From NCBI GenBank assembly GCA_963772815.1, contig CAVYYV010000009.1, positions 24,684 to 88,683 on the forward strand: a stretch of 64,000 nt of DNA. The letters run 5' to 3'. A model generated the notes under the pieces. That model was not told the DNA's origin and did not search any database. It saw only the letters and a program-made list of their open reading frames with translations. The stretch comes from DATFFO01 sp963772815. GTDB taxonomy: Bacteria > Actinomycetota > Acidimicrobiia > Spongiisociales > ZC4RG35. Shown here piece after piece: positions 34,522-43,787 of this stretch (its first letter is position 1; each line of letters opens with the position of its first letter). Position numbers and translations under genes: made by a program.

Positions 34522-35127
34522 ATGATCGAAATCAACAAGCTCGCCGTCGGGCCCTACGACAACGACAGCTACGTCGTGTCGTGTGGGGACACCGGCTCGG
34601 CCGTCGTGATCGACGCCGCCTCCGAGGCCGAGCGGATCCTCGACGCTTGTCGGGACCTGCACGTGTCGTCGGTTCTGACCACTCACGGCCACCTGGACCA
34701 CATCGGCGCCCTCGACCCGGTCAAGGACTCCCTCGGCGTGCCCTGGCTGCTCCACTCCGAAGATGTCGAGATAGCCGGACGCAGCCCCGACCAAGCTCTG
34801 GTCGATGGGGCGGAGATCGCGTTCGGCCGCGTGGCACTGCACGTGATCCACACCCCCGGCCACACGCCGGGTTCCGTTTCTTTCGTCTTCGAGCCGGCGG
34901 ACGAGTCAGAGGTGCACGTCCTGTTCAGCGGCGACACCCTTTTCCCGGGCGGACCGGGCGCCACCCGCTGGGACTACTCGGACTTCGGACAAATCATGGA
35001 CAGCCTGGAAATGCGCCTATTTCCCCGCCTGCCCGACGGGACCGTGGTGCATCCCGGCCATGGGAACGACACGACCATCGGCGCCGAGCGGCCCCACCTG
35101 GCGGAGTGGCGGGCAAGAGGATGGTGA
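34522..35127 (+). CDS. Metallo-beta-lactamase fold hydrolase, glyoxalase II-like
   Basis: 201 residues. Zinc-binding motifs: LTTHGHLDHIGAL (HxHxDH), VIHTPGHTPGSVSF (third His), LFSGDTLFPGGPGATRW (bridging Asp) and VVHPGHGNDTTIG (last His). Start at ATG 34522 (MIEINKLAVGPYDNDSY), since homology begins there. The family hydrolyses thioesters such as S-lactoyl conjugates; the substrate in an organism that probably uses mycothiol or CoA is not known. The gene overlaps no neighbour and lies 48 bases after tetR, with the LLM oxidoreductase starting 29 bases downstream. Confidence 0.87.
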   Translation: MIEINKLAVGPYDNDSYVVSCGDTGSAVVIDAASEAERILDACRDLHVSSVLTTHGHLDHIGALDPVKDSLGVPWLLHSEDVEIAGRSPDQALVDGAEIAFGRVALHVIHTPGHTPGSVSFVFEPADESEVHVLFSGDTLFPGGPGATRWDYSDFGQIMDSLEMRLFPRLPDGTVVHPGHGNDTTIGAERPHLAEWRARGW

Positions 35128-35155
35128 TGGAGCAACCGCCCTTAGGGGAGAGGCC

Positions 35156-36073
35156 GTGACTATGGAATTGGCCATCCAGGTGATGAAGGGATACTCCGAC
35201 ACGCTGGAGTTGGCGCTTTGGGCAGAGGCCGAGGAATTGGCCGGCCTGGCGGTGGCGGATCACTACCTGTCCGGGGTGGGCGAGAACACCTATGCCCTCG
35301 ATCAGCTCACCGTCCTGGCCGCGGTCGCCGCCCGAACCTCGGACCTGAAGCTCTCGACCCTTGTCAGCCCCATCACGTTCCGCCATCCGGCCGCGATGCT
35401 CAAGACGGCGGTCACCATCGATGAGATATCCAGTGGCCGCTTCAGTCTCGGAGTCGGCGCGGGGTGGATGCAGGAGGAGCACGATCGATTCGGCCTTGGC
35501 CTGCCGGCGGTCGGAGAGCGCCTCGATCGACTGGCCGAGGCGCTCGACTACCTGCGAACCGGGCTGGGGGGAGCCGAATCCGGATTCAAGGGCCATTACT
35601 ACTCGCTCGAGGCGGGTCACCGCCTGGAGCCGACCGGCCGGAACGTGCGACTGATCGTGGGCGGGGCCGGCGGCCACCGAACACCGGCCCTGGCCGGCGA
35701 GAAGGCAGACGAGTTCAACGTCTTCCCCGGACGCGAGCCATTCGGCCCCCGCATCGAGCGGGCCCTGGACGCGGCCGCCGCAGCCGGGCGCGATCCCGAG
35801 GAGCTCATGGTGTCCACTGCATTCCCGCTGGTCATAGCCGGACCAGGGGACCTCGAAAGACGGCTGGATGAAGTCGCGGCCTCGCGGGGCACGTCGGCCG
35901 ACCATGTGCGCACACGATGGTCCGAGATGGGGATTCCCGTCGGCGCCCCGGGCGAATTCCGGGAGAGTTTGGAACGCCTCGAAGCCCTAGGGGTCCGGCG
36001 TGTGTACTTCCAGATGAGTTTCGACTCAGTCGACCAGATCAAGCGCTCGATCGCGCTGGTCCGCGACTCCTGA
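35156..36073 (+). CDS. LLM-class F420-dependent oxidoreductase
   Basis: 305 residues. Bacterial luciferase-like barrel: MELAIQVM at the first strand, VADHYLSG, LSTLVSPITFRHPAAMLKTAVTIDEISSGRFSLGVGAGWMQEEH (the family signature with SxGRxxLGxGxGW) and RLIVGGAGGHRTPALAGEKADEFN. These enzymes use reduced F420 or FMN. GTG 35156 has GGGGAG 5 bases upstream and ATG 35162 is an alternative. It is followed 24 bp later by a paralogue with the same layout; sequences differ clearly, so this is not a recent duplication. Confidence 0.88.
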   Translation: MTMELAIQVMKGYSDTLELALWAEAEELAGLAVADHYLSGVGENTYALDQLTVLAAVAARTSDLKLSTLVSPITFRHPAAMLKTAVTIDEISSGRFSLGVGAGWMQEEHDRFGLGLPAVGERLDRLAEALDYLRTGLGGAESGFKGHYYSLEAGHRLEPTGRNVRLIVGGAGGHRTPALAGEKADEFNVFPGREPFGPRIERALDAAAAAGRDPEELMVSTAFPLVIAGPGDLERRLDEVAASRGTSADHVRTRWSEMGIPVGAPGEFRESLERLEALGVRRVYFQMSFDSVDQIKRSIALVRDS

Positions 36074-36097
36074 CCTGGCCCCGTTACGCTCGGCTGG

Positions 36098-37006
36098 ATG
36101 CAACTCGCAGCCATGACCGAGCCCCAGATAGGGGGCACCTACGAGCAACTCCTGGCGTTGGCGCGCTGGTCGGAAGCCAACGGTCTCGTGTCTTTCGCCC
36201 GCTCCGACCACTACTACTGGAGGGGCGATCCTGCACCCGACGCCACCGATGCTTTCGCCACGCTGGCGGGCATGGCCCGAGAGACAGACACCATCCGCCT
36301 GGCCGTCCTGGTGACACCGGTCACCTTTCGCCACCCGGCAGTGATCGCCAAGAACGCCGCCACCATCGACCAGATGTCGGGCGGTCGACTCGATCTGGGA
36401 GTGGGAACCGGGTGGATGGAGGCAGAGCACGAAGCTCTCGGGCTTCCCTTCCCGGACTGGTCTGAGCGATATGCCCGCCTGGAGGAGGCGCTGGGTTACC
36501 TGGGTGCTGCCTTCTCCGACCACGCCGGCTACCAGGGCGACTACTACCGGCTGGACGCCGACGTTCGACCCAAGCCCGAGGGCATCCGCCTGATCGTGGG
36601 CGGCTCCGGCAAGCAGAGGACTCCCTCGCTGGCCGGCAGGCACGCCGACGAGTACAACCACTTCCTGGCTTCAGCGGCGGTGATCGCTCCCAAGATCGCC
36701 GTGATGAGGGAGGCCGCGGAAGGACGGGAGGTGACCGTTTCGGTGATGGGCGCTCCCTTGGTGGGTCGAACCGACGGCGAGTACCGAGAGCGTCTGAAGA
36801 GGGCCGCCGCCCGGCGCGATCTGAGTCCCGAGGCCATGGAGCAGAGGCTGGAAACCAACGGGGTCCCGTTCGGGACGCCCTCCCGGGCCGCCGAGGCGAT
36901 TGGTGCCCTGGAGGCGGCCGGGGTGGACAAGTGGTACGTGCAATGGCTCGATCCGGGCGATCTGGAAGGGTTCGCCGCCACGATCGAGGCTCTCAGGGCA
37001 GGCTGA
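36098..37006 (+). CDS. LLM-class F420-dependent oxidoreductase, paralogue
   Basis: 302 residues, same family as the preceding gene: FARSDHYYWRG, LAVLVTPVTFRHPAVIAKNAATIDQMSGGRLDLGVGTGWMEAEH, GIRLIVGGSGKQRTPSLAGRHADEYNHF. The conserved signature GGRLDLGVGTGW is intact. The likely cofactor is F420 in an actinobacterium, but FMN cannot be excluded. The 3' end overlaps the convergent YbaK gene by 14 bp. Confidence 0.88.
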   Translation: MQLAAMTEPQIGGTYEQLLALARWSEANGLVSFARSDHYYWRGDPAPDATDAFATLAGMARETDTIRLAVLVTPVTFRHPAVIAKNAATIDQMSGGRLDLGVGTGWMEAEHEALGLPFPDWSERYARLEEALGYLGAAFSDHAGYQGDYYRLDADVRPKPEGIRLIVGGSGKQRTPSLAGRHADEYNHFLASAAVIAPKIAVMREAAEGREVTVSVMGAPLVGRTDGEYRERLKRAAARRDLSPEAMEQRLETNGVPFGTPSRAAEAIGALEAAGVDKWYVQWLDPGDLEGFAATIEALRAG

Positions 37007-37469
37007 TCTCCACCCACTCCGGGCGGGCGATTCGATCCAGGTCGACCAGGCTGAGGCTAAACACCGTGTGCGGGGTGCCTGCTGCGGCCCACACCGGGTC
37101 GTTGCGCCTCAGCGCCTCGTCGGCGAACACACGCAGCTCGGTCACGTGCCCGAACGGCGGAGTGCCTCCGGCCGCGAACCCTGTGGCATCCCGAACCTCG
37201 TCCAAGGTCGCCCTCCTCACAACCCGGCCGGCAGCCGCCCCCGCCAGGCGATCCGTGTCCAACCGACGGTCTCCCGGGACCAGAGCCAATACCGGCTGGT
37301 CGTCGACCGCGAACACGAGTGACTTGACGATCGCGGCCACCTCACATCCAATCGCGGCAGCAGCATCCTGGGCAGTCTTGGTTCCTTGTGGAAACTCCCG
37401 CACCTCGATCTCGAGACCCGACTGAGCAGCGGCCTCCACCACCTTCTGCACGGAGCTCGAACCAGCCAT
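36993..37469 (-). CDS. YbaK/ProX-type aminoacyl-tRNA deacylase
   Basis: 158 residues. The YbaK fold signature is seen in VEFP-like EVREFPQGTKTAQDAAAAIGCEVAAIVKSLVF (the catalytic Lys in VKSL), LALVPGDRRLDTDRL, TGFAAGGTPPFGH (GGxxP loop) and VWAAAGTPHTVFSLSLVDL. These proteins hydrolyse mischarged tRNA such as Cys-tRNAPro. ATG 37469 is chosen because homology begins at SVQKVVEAA; upstream codons are Ser/Arg-rich and antisense-like. It diverges from the sufC gene with 166 bp between starts. Confidence 0.85.
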   Translation of the reverse strand: MAGSSSVQKVVEAAAQSGLEIEVREFPQGTKTAQDAAAAIGCEVAAIVKSLVFAVDDQPVLALVPGDRRLDTDRLAGAAAGRVVRRATLDEVRDATGFAAGGTPPFGHVTELRVFADEALRRNDPVWAAAGTPHTVFSLSLVDLDRIARPEWVEISLP

Positions 37470-37635
37470 CGACCGGCCAGGGTAGACCGGTGCCCAGCCT
37501 GCATGGCACGGGGCGGACCCAGCGGATTTCTTGCGCGTCCCGCTCGATCCCGAGCCTGTCGTCCTCGGGGCGATCCACCCCATCTTCCTGGCGGTTTCGT
37601 GGTCCGGCGCCCGTGGCCATACCATTGGAAGCATC

Positions 37636-38400
37636 GTGAGTTCACCGCTGCTTCAGATCGAAAACCTGCATGCGTCTGCCGACGGTCATGAGATCCTCAA
37701 AGGCGTGGATCTGACCGTGGAGCGCGGCGAGATAGCCGCTTTGATGGGACCCAATGGCTCGGGCAAATCGACCCTTGCCAACGTCCTGATGGGCAGCCCA
37801 TCCTTCCAGGTGACGAAGGGTCGGGTCCTGCTCAAGGGCGAGGACATCACCCGGGCCTTGCCCACGGCCCGGGGCCAGAAAGGCATGTTTCTCGCCTTCC
37901 AGTATCCCGAAGAGATACCAGGCGTGTCCGTGATCCAATTTCTCCGCCAGGCGCTCTCGAACCGCACGGGCATCGACTACACGGTGCTGGAGCTCCGGCT
38001 CAAGGTGATGGAGACGATGAAAGAGCTGGGAATGGAATCCTCGTTCGCCGACCGATACCTGAACGAGGGTTTTTCGGGCGGAGAGCGCAAGCGCAACGAG
38101 GTGCTTCAGATGGCGGTGCTCGAGCCAGAGATGGTCATCATGGACGAGACCGACTCGGGCCTGGATATCGATGCCCTGCGCATCGTGGCCGATGGGGTCA
38201 ACAAGCTGACCGGGCCCGAGCGAGGCTATCTGATCATCACCCACTACCAGCGCCTGCTCGACTACGTGACCCCCGACCGTGTCCACGTATTCATCGACGG
38301 TCACATCACAGCGACGGGCGGCGTGGAGCTCGCCGAGCGCCTGGAGGAGGAGGGTTACGACACCTTCCGTCAGACGGCGAGCCTGAGAGGGCATACCTAG
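37636..38400 (+). CDS. sufC: SufC, Fe-S assembly ATPase (copy 1)
   Basis: 254 residues. ABC ATPase of the SUF scaffold: MGPNGSGKSTLANVLMGSP (Walker A), FLAFQYPEEIPGVS (Q-loop, SufC form), GFSGGERKRNEVLQMAVLEP (signature), MVIMDETDSGLDIDAL (Walker B with the SufC-typical Asp-Ser-Gly-Leu-Asp) and IITHYQRLLDYV (H-loop). GTG 37636 follows TTGGAAGCATC. The gene is followed by sufS and sufU, forming a plus-strand subcluster. A second sufC occurs on the minus strand at 44922-45728, so this genome has two. This copy is closer to typical actinobacterial SufC. Confidence 0.92.
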   Translation: MSSPLLQIENLHASADGHEILKGVDLTVERGEIAALMGPNGSGKSTLANVLMGSPSFQVTKGRVLLKGEDITRALPTARGQKGMFLAFQYPEEIPGVSVIQFLRQALSNRTGIDYTVLELRLKVMETMKELGMESSFADRYLNEGFSGGERKRNEVLQMAVLEPEMVIMDETDSGLDIDALRIVADGVNKLTGPERGYLIITHYQRLLDYVTPDRVHVFIDGHITATGGVELAERLEEEGYDTFRQTASLRGHT

Positions 38401-38425
38401 TGGCCGGGCGACGTTGACCAAGGCG

Positions 38426-39649
38426 ATGGGACTCCTGGAGACCGACACGATCCAGCTCGACTTCCCCGTCTTCGAGGACTCCGACCTTCACTTCCTCGAC
38501 TCGGCGGCCAGTTCGCAGAAGCCCCGGGTCGTCATCGATGCCATGGCCGAATTCTCCGCTCACCACTACGCCAATGTGCATCGTGGTGCCTATGCGCTCT
38601 CGATCGACGCCACCGAACGCTACGAGGCCGCCCGGCATCGAGTGTCTGATTTCATCGGCAGCCCCTCTCCCGACCAGCTCGTCTTCACCCGAGGGACTAC
38701 CACCGGCCTCAATCTTCTCGCGGAGGGCTGGGCCGGCAGACATCTGCGAGCCGGCGACCGGATCCTGCTCACCGAGATGGAGCACCACGCCAACCTCGTT
38801 CCCTGGCAGGTCGTAGCCCGCCGCACCGGGGCGGAGCTCGACTTCCTGCCCATCACCACCGACCATTGCCTCGATCTGTCCCGTCTCGACGAGTTCGTCG
38901 GGCCCCGCACCAAGGTGGTTGCTGTGTCGGGCATGTCCAATGTGCTGGGGACTGTGCCGGACCTGAAGCCCCTTCTGGAGGCGGCGTCGGCTGCCGGAGC
39001 CCTCACCGTGGTCGATGGCGCGCAGCTCGTTCCCCACACCTCCGTGGATGTGTCCACGCTGGGAGCGGACGCCATCGCCTTTTCGGCCCACAAGATGCTC
39101 GGGCCCACCGGCATCGGGGCGGTGTGGGCACGCCCGGAGCGCCTCGAGGAGATGGATCCCGTCGAGTACGGGGGGGACATGATCTCTGACGTAACGCTGC
39201 GTGATGCAACCTGGGCGGCCGTGCCGCATCGGTTCGAGGCCGGAACACCGCCCATCATCGAGGCGATCGGCTTTGCCGCCGCAGTCGACTATCTCGACAA
39301 GGTCGGCATGGATTCTGTGGCGGCCCACGATGCGGCCTTGACCGCCTACGCCCTGGACGCGCTGTCCGATGTGCCGCAGCTGTCCATCCAGGGCCCTCTC
39401 ACCACCGAGGGCCGAGGCGGCGTCATCAGCTTCACCATGGGCGATATCCATGCCCACGATCTGGCCACCATCCTGGATCAACACGGTGTGGCCGTGCGCG
39501 CCGGCCACCACTGTGCCAAGCCGCTCATGAGGGTGCTGGGTGTGCCCGCCACCGCCCGGGCCTCCTTCTACTTGTACACGACGCCAAGGGACATCGATGC
39601 CCTCGTCGAGGCGCTGGGCGAGGCCGGGCGTCTGTTCGGGGTGAGCTGA
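38426..39649 (+). CDS. sufS: SufS, cysteine desulfurase
   Basis: 407 residues. Class II (SufS-type) desulfurase: FLDSAASSQKPRVVIDAM, TEMEHHANLVPWQ (His stacked on PLP), VVDGAQLVPHTSVDV, AFSAHKMLGPTGIG (Schiff-base Lys), RAGHHCAKPLMRVLG (catalytic Cys in the short-loop form). It supplies persulfide sulfur to SufU and the SufBCD scaffold. ATG 38426 is used, with TTG 38414 an alternative. The TGA overlaps the start of sufU by one base (TGATG). Confidence 0.93.
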   Translation: MGLLETDTIQLDFPVFEDSDLHFLDSAASSQKPRVVIDAMAEFSAHHYANVHRGAYALSIDATERYEAARHRVSDFIGSPSPDQLVFTRGTTTGLNLLAEGWAGRHLRAGDRILLTEMEHHANLVPWQVVARRTGAELDFLPITTDHCLDLSRLDEFVGPRTKVVAVSGMSNVLGTVPDLKPLLEAASAAGALTVVDGAQLVPHTSVDVSTLGADAIAFSAHKMLGPTGIGAVWARPERLEEMDPVEYGGDMISDVTLRDATWAAVPHRFEAGTPPIIEAIGFAAAVDYLDKVGMDSVAAHDAALTAYALDALSDVPQLSIQGPLTTEGRGGVISFTMGDIHAHDLATILDQHGVAVRAGHHCAKPLMRVLGVPATARASFYLYTTPRDIDALVEALGEAGRLFGVS

Positions 39650-40100
39650 TGGCCCTGGAAGACCTCTACCGGGATGTGATCCTCGATCACTACCGAAATC
39701 CCCGGCACCGCCATGCGCTGGAAGATCCCGACGCCACCGGAGAGGGAGTCAACCCTCTGTGCGGAGACGAGGTGACGGTCGAACTTCGCTTCGACGGCGA
39801 TCGGGTCGCCGACATCTCCGTGCATGGCCAGGGCTGCTCGATCAGCCAGTCATCAGCCTCGATGATGTCCGACGCCGTGATCGGCAAGACCCGCCAGGAG
39901 ATCCAGCGGCTGGCCGACCGGTTCAACGGCATGATGACCTCGGAAGACGAGGACGCGGCCGGGCTCGATCCCGCCCGGCCGGGGCAGTCCTGGGGGACCT
40001 CGAAGCCCTCCAGGGTGTGCGACGCTATCCCGTTCGTATCAAGTGCGCCAGCCTGCCGTGGACCACTCTGGCCCAGGCCATGGGCAACGGGGCGGGATGA
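39649..40100 (+). CDS. sufU: SufU, Zn-dependent sulfur acceptor (frameshifted)
   Basis: Residues 1-110 read correctly as SufU: LYRDVILDHYRNPRHRHALE, GVNPLCGDEVTVEL (Cys and Asp zinc ligands), GQGCSISQSSASMMSDAVIG (second Cys). At the G run 39981-39984 the frame breaks. With one extra G the reading continues as PGAVLGDLEALQGVRRYPV and IKCASLPWTTLAQAMG (third Cys ligand) to the stop at 40098-40100, giving a normal SufU of about 150 residues. Without repair the frame runs on as Ser/Arg-rich nonsense to 40275. SufU accepts sulfur from SufS. Because the gene should be essential, I read the shift as a sequence error rather than a true pseudogene. Confidence 0.8.
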
Positions 40101-40121
40101 GCGCCGGGGGCGACCCGGGCC

Positions 40122-40328
40122 TCAGTCGCCCTCTTCGAACCCCTCCAGCACCTCTTCGAGCCGCTCCCCCACCGCAGTCAGGCGGCGCCGGCAAAAGGCG
40201 AGCAGATCGGACGCCCGCTTGACGTCGTCCAGGAGCCGGTCGACATCGACTTCCTCTCCCCGCAACCGGCCATGAATCTCTCGTAGCTCCTCCAGGGCGG
40301 CCCGATAGGTCAGCTGCCCGTCAGTCAC
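40122..40328 (-). CDS. xseB: Exodeoxyribonuclease VII small subunit
   Basis: 68 residues, the usual size for XseB. The sequence LTYRAALEELREIHGRLRGEEVDVDRLLDDVKRASDLLAFCRRRL has the family pattern of an antiparallel helical hairpin that binds XseA, ending in an acidic tail. The start overlaps the stop of xseA by 8 bp, the normal arrangement. It converges with sufU, 21 bp apart. Confidence 0.93.
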   Translation of the reverse strand: MTDGQLTYRAALEELREIHGRLRGEEVDVDRLLDDVKRASDLLAFCRRRLTAVGERLEEVLEGFEEGD

Positions 40329-41553
40329 CGATCTCCTCCACCCTCACCCCGAATGTGCCGTCCGCCAACTCGATTTCGAGAGGATCTCCCACCGCCACGG
40401 CCTCCCGGCTGCGGACCACTCTCCCCTCTGCGTCCGTGACCAGGGCGAAGCCCCTCCGGAGCGTGGGCCCGACCCCGACCGCCCCGAGGGTCTCAGCCAT
40501 GGCCATCAGGCCCTTCTCCTGGACGGACAATGCCCTTCGGGCACCTTCGGCAATGGCCTCGCTCAGGTGATCCAGCAGATCAGCTTGACGTGACAACAGG
40601 GCCCGCACACCGCTCAGGACAGCCGCAGAGTGGTCGAGACGACTCCCTGCCCGCCCGCAAGCCGCTCGGGCCTCGTCGGTGATCAGTCGCCGCGCGGTGT
40701 CGACACGGCCCGCATAGTCACCCACCCGCTGGACGAGCCATTCGGCGGCCGCGGTGGGAGTCTTCACCGACACGGCGGCAGCCTCATCGACCACACTGCG
40801 ATCGGTCTCGTGGCCGATGCCGGCGATGACCGGGATGGGCATCGCCGCCACCGCTCTCCCAACGTCCTCGGAATCGAACGTGGCCAGGTCCAGCTTGGAG
40901 CCCCCGCCTCGTACCGCGGCAACCATGTCGACTTCCTCCCGGGCCAAGCGGCCGAAGGCGGAGACCACCGAATTCCGCGCCGCCTCACCTTGCATGAGAG
41001 CGTGTGCCGTGCGAACCCGAAACCGGAACCCGGATCCTCGCAGCTGGTCGAGAAAATCGGCGTGAGCGGCCGAGCCCCGACTGGTGAGGAGCCCAACCCT
41101 CAAGGGCACCAGTGGCAGGGGGAGGCGTTGGTTGGCGGCCAGGGATCCGTCGGCCGCCAGACGCCGCAAGACCTCTTCGCGGTTGACGGCGAGCCGGCCC
41201 GCGATGAACTCCGTATCTACATCGAGAAGCAGGAGCCGCACCTGGGATCGGCTTGCCTGGATGCCGACAGTACCCTTGACCAGCACTTCGACGCCATCGT
41301 TGAGACGGCCCACGCCTGCCGCGGCCAGCTTCTGGTCGATGTCGGCCATCACGCGGCCCCGCGCCGCCACATCGAGCACCTCGTGATCGGATTCGGGGTC
41401 GGCCAGGCGGAAGAAGGCGGCCCCACCACTGGTGCGCCGAAAGCCCGACACCTCACCCCGCACCCATACAGGGCCGGGAAAAGCGGCCGTGACTCCCGCC
41501 CCGACTCTGGTCAGCACCTGAGAGACGGTGAGGGTCTCCACATCTCCGGTCAC
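40321..41553 (-). CDS. xseA: Exodeoxyribonuclease VII large subunit
   Basis: 410 residues. N-terminal OB-fold (TVSQVLTRVGAGVTAAFPGPVWVRGEVSGFRR), the catalytic domain with LRVGLLTSRGSAAHADFLDQL and VDMVAAVRGGGSKLDLATFDSEDVGRAVAAMPIPVIAGIGHETDRSVVDEAA (GHxxD), and a C-terminal coiled coil. The family degrades single-stranded DNA from both ends. It overlaps fumC by 4 bp upstream and xseB by 8 bp downstream, so the three are co-transcribed. Confidence 0.94.
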   Translation of the reverse strand: MTGDVETLTVSQVLTRVGAGVTAAFPGPVWVRGEVSGFRRTSGGAAFFRLADPESDHEVLDVAARGRVMADIDQKLAAAGVGRLNDGVEVLVKGTVGIQASRSQVRLLLLDVDTEFIAGRLAVNREEVLRRLAADGSLAANQRLPLPLVPLRVGLLTSRGSAAHADFLDQLRGSGFRFRVRTAHALMQGEAARNSVVSAFGRLAREEVDMVAAVRGGGSKLDLATFDSEDVGRAVAAMPIPVIAGIGHETDRSVVDEAAAVSVKTPTAAAEWLVQRVGDYAGRVDTARRLITDEARAACGRAGSRLDHSAAVLSGVRALLSRQADLLDHLSEAIAEGARRALSVQEKGLMAMAETLGAVGVGPTLRRGFALVTDAEGRVVRSREAVAVGDPLEIELADGTFGVRVEEIGD

Positions 41554-42941
41554 ATCACGCCGCCCTCGGTCATCTTCTTGATGTCGAGGGCGGCATCCAG
41601 CTCGTCGGGCTCCATCAGGCCCTGTTCCAGCACGAGCTCGCGCACGGAACGACCGCTGGCCACCGCCTCCTTGGCGATCCGGGCGCCGGCGTCGTAGCCG
41701 ATGTGGGGGTTCAAAGCCGTTACGACGATGGCGTTGCGCTCCACCAGCTCACGAGTCCGCTCGGTGTTGGCCTCGATTCCATCCACACACTTGGTCCGGA
41801 AGTTCTCGGCGGCATTGGCCAGAAGCTCGATGGACTGAAGCAGGCCATGGGCCATCACCGGCATCATCACGTTGAGCTCGAAGTTGCCGTTGGCCCCGGA
41901 CCAGGCGACGGTGGCATCGTTGCCCACCACCTGGGCCGCCACCTGCATCACCATTTCCGACATGACCGGATTGACCTTCCCCGGCATGATGGAAGAACCC
42001 GGCTGAAGGCTGGGCAGCCTCAACTCCCCCAGTCCGGCCGAGGGCCCCGAACCCAGGAAGCGGATGTCGTTGGCGATCTTGAACATGGAGACGGCCACCG
42101 TCTTGAGGGCTCCCGAGGCCATCACCACGGCGTCCTTGGCCGCCTGGGCCTCGAAGTGGTTGTCGGCTTCGCGGAACGAGCAGCCGACGCGCTCGGCCAC
42201 CACCGCGATGGTGCGGGCGGCGAAGCCCTCCGGGGCGTTGATACCGGTCCCGACTGCCGTGCCTCCGAGTGCCAGCTCTTCCAGCCCCTCCAGAACGGAT
42301 TCGACCCGGTCGGCACCCTTGCGTATCTGGGTGGCGTAACCGGAGAACTCCTGGCCCAACGTCACCGGGGTGGCGTCCATCAGGTGGGTGCGACCCGACT
42401 TGACCACGTCGGCAAAGTCGTCCGCCCGGCTCGCCAGGCCATCGGCCAGGCCCCGGAGAGCGGGAAGCAGGTTCTCTCGGATGGCGGCCACAGCGGCAAT
42501 GTGGATCGTGGTGGGGATGACATCGTTTGAGGACTGGCCGAAGTTCACATCGTCGTTGGGATGCACCAGGCGGTCGCCGAGTTCCCCGCCGAGGATGAGT
42601 GTGGCCCGGTTGGCTATGACCTCGTTGGCGTTGGTGTTGGTCGAGGTGCCCGAGCCGGTCTGGAAGATGTCGAGCACGAACTGGTCGTCGTGATCGCCGT
42701 TCATCACCTCGTCGGCCGCCCGGCGTATGGCATCGGCTTTGTCCCCGGCGAGGTTGCCCATTTCGGCCGACACCGTGGCCGCCGACCCCTTGAGCAGTCC
42801 CAGAGCCCAGACGAATCGGCGCGAGAAGCCGATTCCCGAGATGGGAAAGTTCTCTTTGGCACGTTGGGTGGAAGCGCCGTAGAGGGCTGAGGCAGGAACC
42901 CTCACCTCTCCCATCGAGTCCTTTTCGATTCTGTCTGTCAC
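41550..42941 (-). CDS. fumC: Class II fumarate hydratase
   Basis: 463 residues. Diagnostic motifs: GTSTNTNANEVIANRA, HPNDDVNFGQSSNDVIPT (substrate binding), SGRTHLMDATPVTLGQEF (catalytic His region) and GSSIMPGKVNPVMSEM (the family signature with the catalytic Ser). Converts fumarate to malate in the citric acid cycle. GTG start with GGAG 6 bases upstream. There is an intergenic gap of 186 bp to the GNAT gene upstream of it on the same strand, with no feature I can support. Confidence 0.95.
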   Translation of the reverse strand: MTDRIEKDSMGEVRVPASALYGASTQRAKENFPISGIGFSRRFVWALGLLKGSAATVSAEMGNLAGDKADAIRRAADEVMNGDHDDQFVLDIFQTGSGTSTNTNANEVIANRATLILGGELGDRLVHPNDDVNFGQSSNDVIPTTIHIAAVAAIRENLLPALRGLADGLASRADDFADVVKSGRTHLMDATPVTLGQEFSGYATQIRKGADRVESVLEGLEELALGGTAVGTGINAPEGFAARTIAVVAERVGCSFREADNHFEAQAAKDAVVMASGALKTVAVSMFKIANDIRFLGSGPSAGLGELRLPSLQPGSSIMPGKVNPVMSEMVMQVAAQVVGNDATVAWSGANGNFELNVMMPVMAHGLLQSIELLANAAENFRTKCVDGIEANTERTRELVERNAIVVTALNPHIGYDAGARIAKEAVASGRSVRELVLEQGLMEPDELDAALDIKKMTEGGVM

Positions 42942-43127
42942 GATTACTCCAGTTTCGGTTCGATCCTGACGCTAGTGCACCCAACCGACACACCGTCCGC
43001 CCCGCTTCTCCGCACGACCACAACCCCCTCCCCGGACTCTCGACGGTGAGAAACGGATGGCGATGGTCACGGCCCAAACAACCGGGGAAGCGTTACCCAG
43101 CAACAAGAGAAGAGGCCGGAATGAGGA

Positions 43128-43787
43128 TCACAGCGAGCGGCGCTGGCGCCCGTGCTGGTCGAAGTTGACGGGGTCCAGCCAGACCTGAAAACGCGAACTG
43201 AGGGCGGGCCACTCCTGGGCAGTGATCGAGAACCAGGCCGTGTCGCGGTTTCTGTCCTTGTAGACCATGTGGTTGCGGAACACGCCCTCGAACACGAACC
43301 CCAGACGCAGGGCCGCCCGTCGGGAGGCCTGGTTGAGGGCATCGCACTTCCATTCATAGCGCCGATATCCGAGAGCGAAGACACGGTCTGCCATCAAGTA
43401 CATGGCCTCGGTGGCCGCGGTCGTCTTCTGAAATGACGGCGAATAGGCCAGGTGGCCGACCTCGATCGAACCCGACTCGGGACTGATTCGCAGATAGCTG
43501 CCCCAACCCAGCGAGTGCCCGTCTACGTCGAAGGTGAAGAAGAGGGGATCGCTCGATTCAGGCCACGAAGCCACGGTGTCGGCGAGTTGGGTCGGATCGT
43601 CGAAGGGCCCGTATCCCATGTAGGTCCACATGGCACCGTCGTCCGCGGAGAAGGCCTCCCACAGGTCGGGCAGGGCCGACAGGGCAAAAGGAGTAATGGT
43701 GACATGGTTGCCCATCATCGGCGTCTGCTCGGGGCGGGGGGGAGGGCTCCAGTCGTGGACCGGGTGGCCTACGGGCAGGTCATTCAC
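43128..43787 (-). CDS. GNAT acetyltransferase, RimJ/RimL-like
   Basis: 219 residues. The pattern WTYMGYGPFDDPTQL, FFTFDVDGHSLGWGSYLRISPESGSIEVGHLAYSP (beta strands 4-5), TAATEAMYLMADRVFALGYRRYEWKCDALNQASRRAALRLGFVFEGVFRNHM is that of the RimJ/RimL group that acetylates N-termini or small amines. The substrate is unknown. The start overlaps the end of the M42 peptidase gene by 8 bp, so they are co-translated. Confidence 0.85.
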   Translation of the reverse strand: MNDLPVGHPVHDWSPPPRPEQTPMMGNHVTITPFALSALPDLWEAFSADDGAMWTYMGYGPFDDPTQLADTVASWPESSDPLFFTFDVDGHSLGWGSYLRISPESGSIEVGHLAYSPSFQKTTAATEAMYLMADRVFALGYRRYEWKCDALNQASRRAALRLGFVFEGVFRNHMVYKDRNRDTAWFSITAQEWPALSSRFQVWLDPVNFDQHGRQRRSL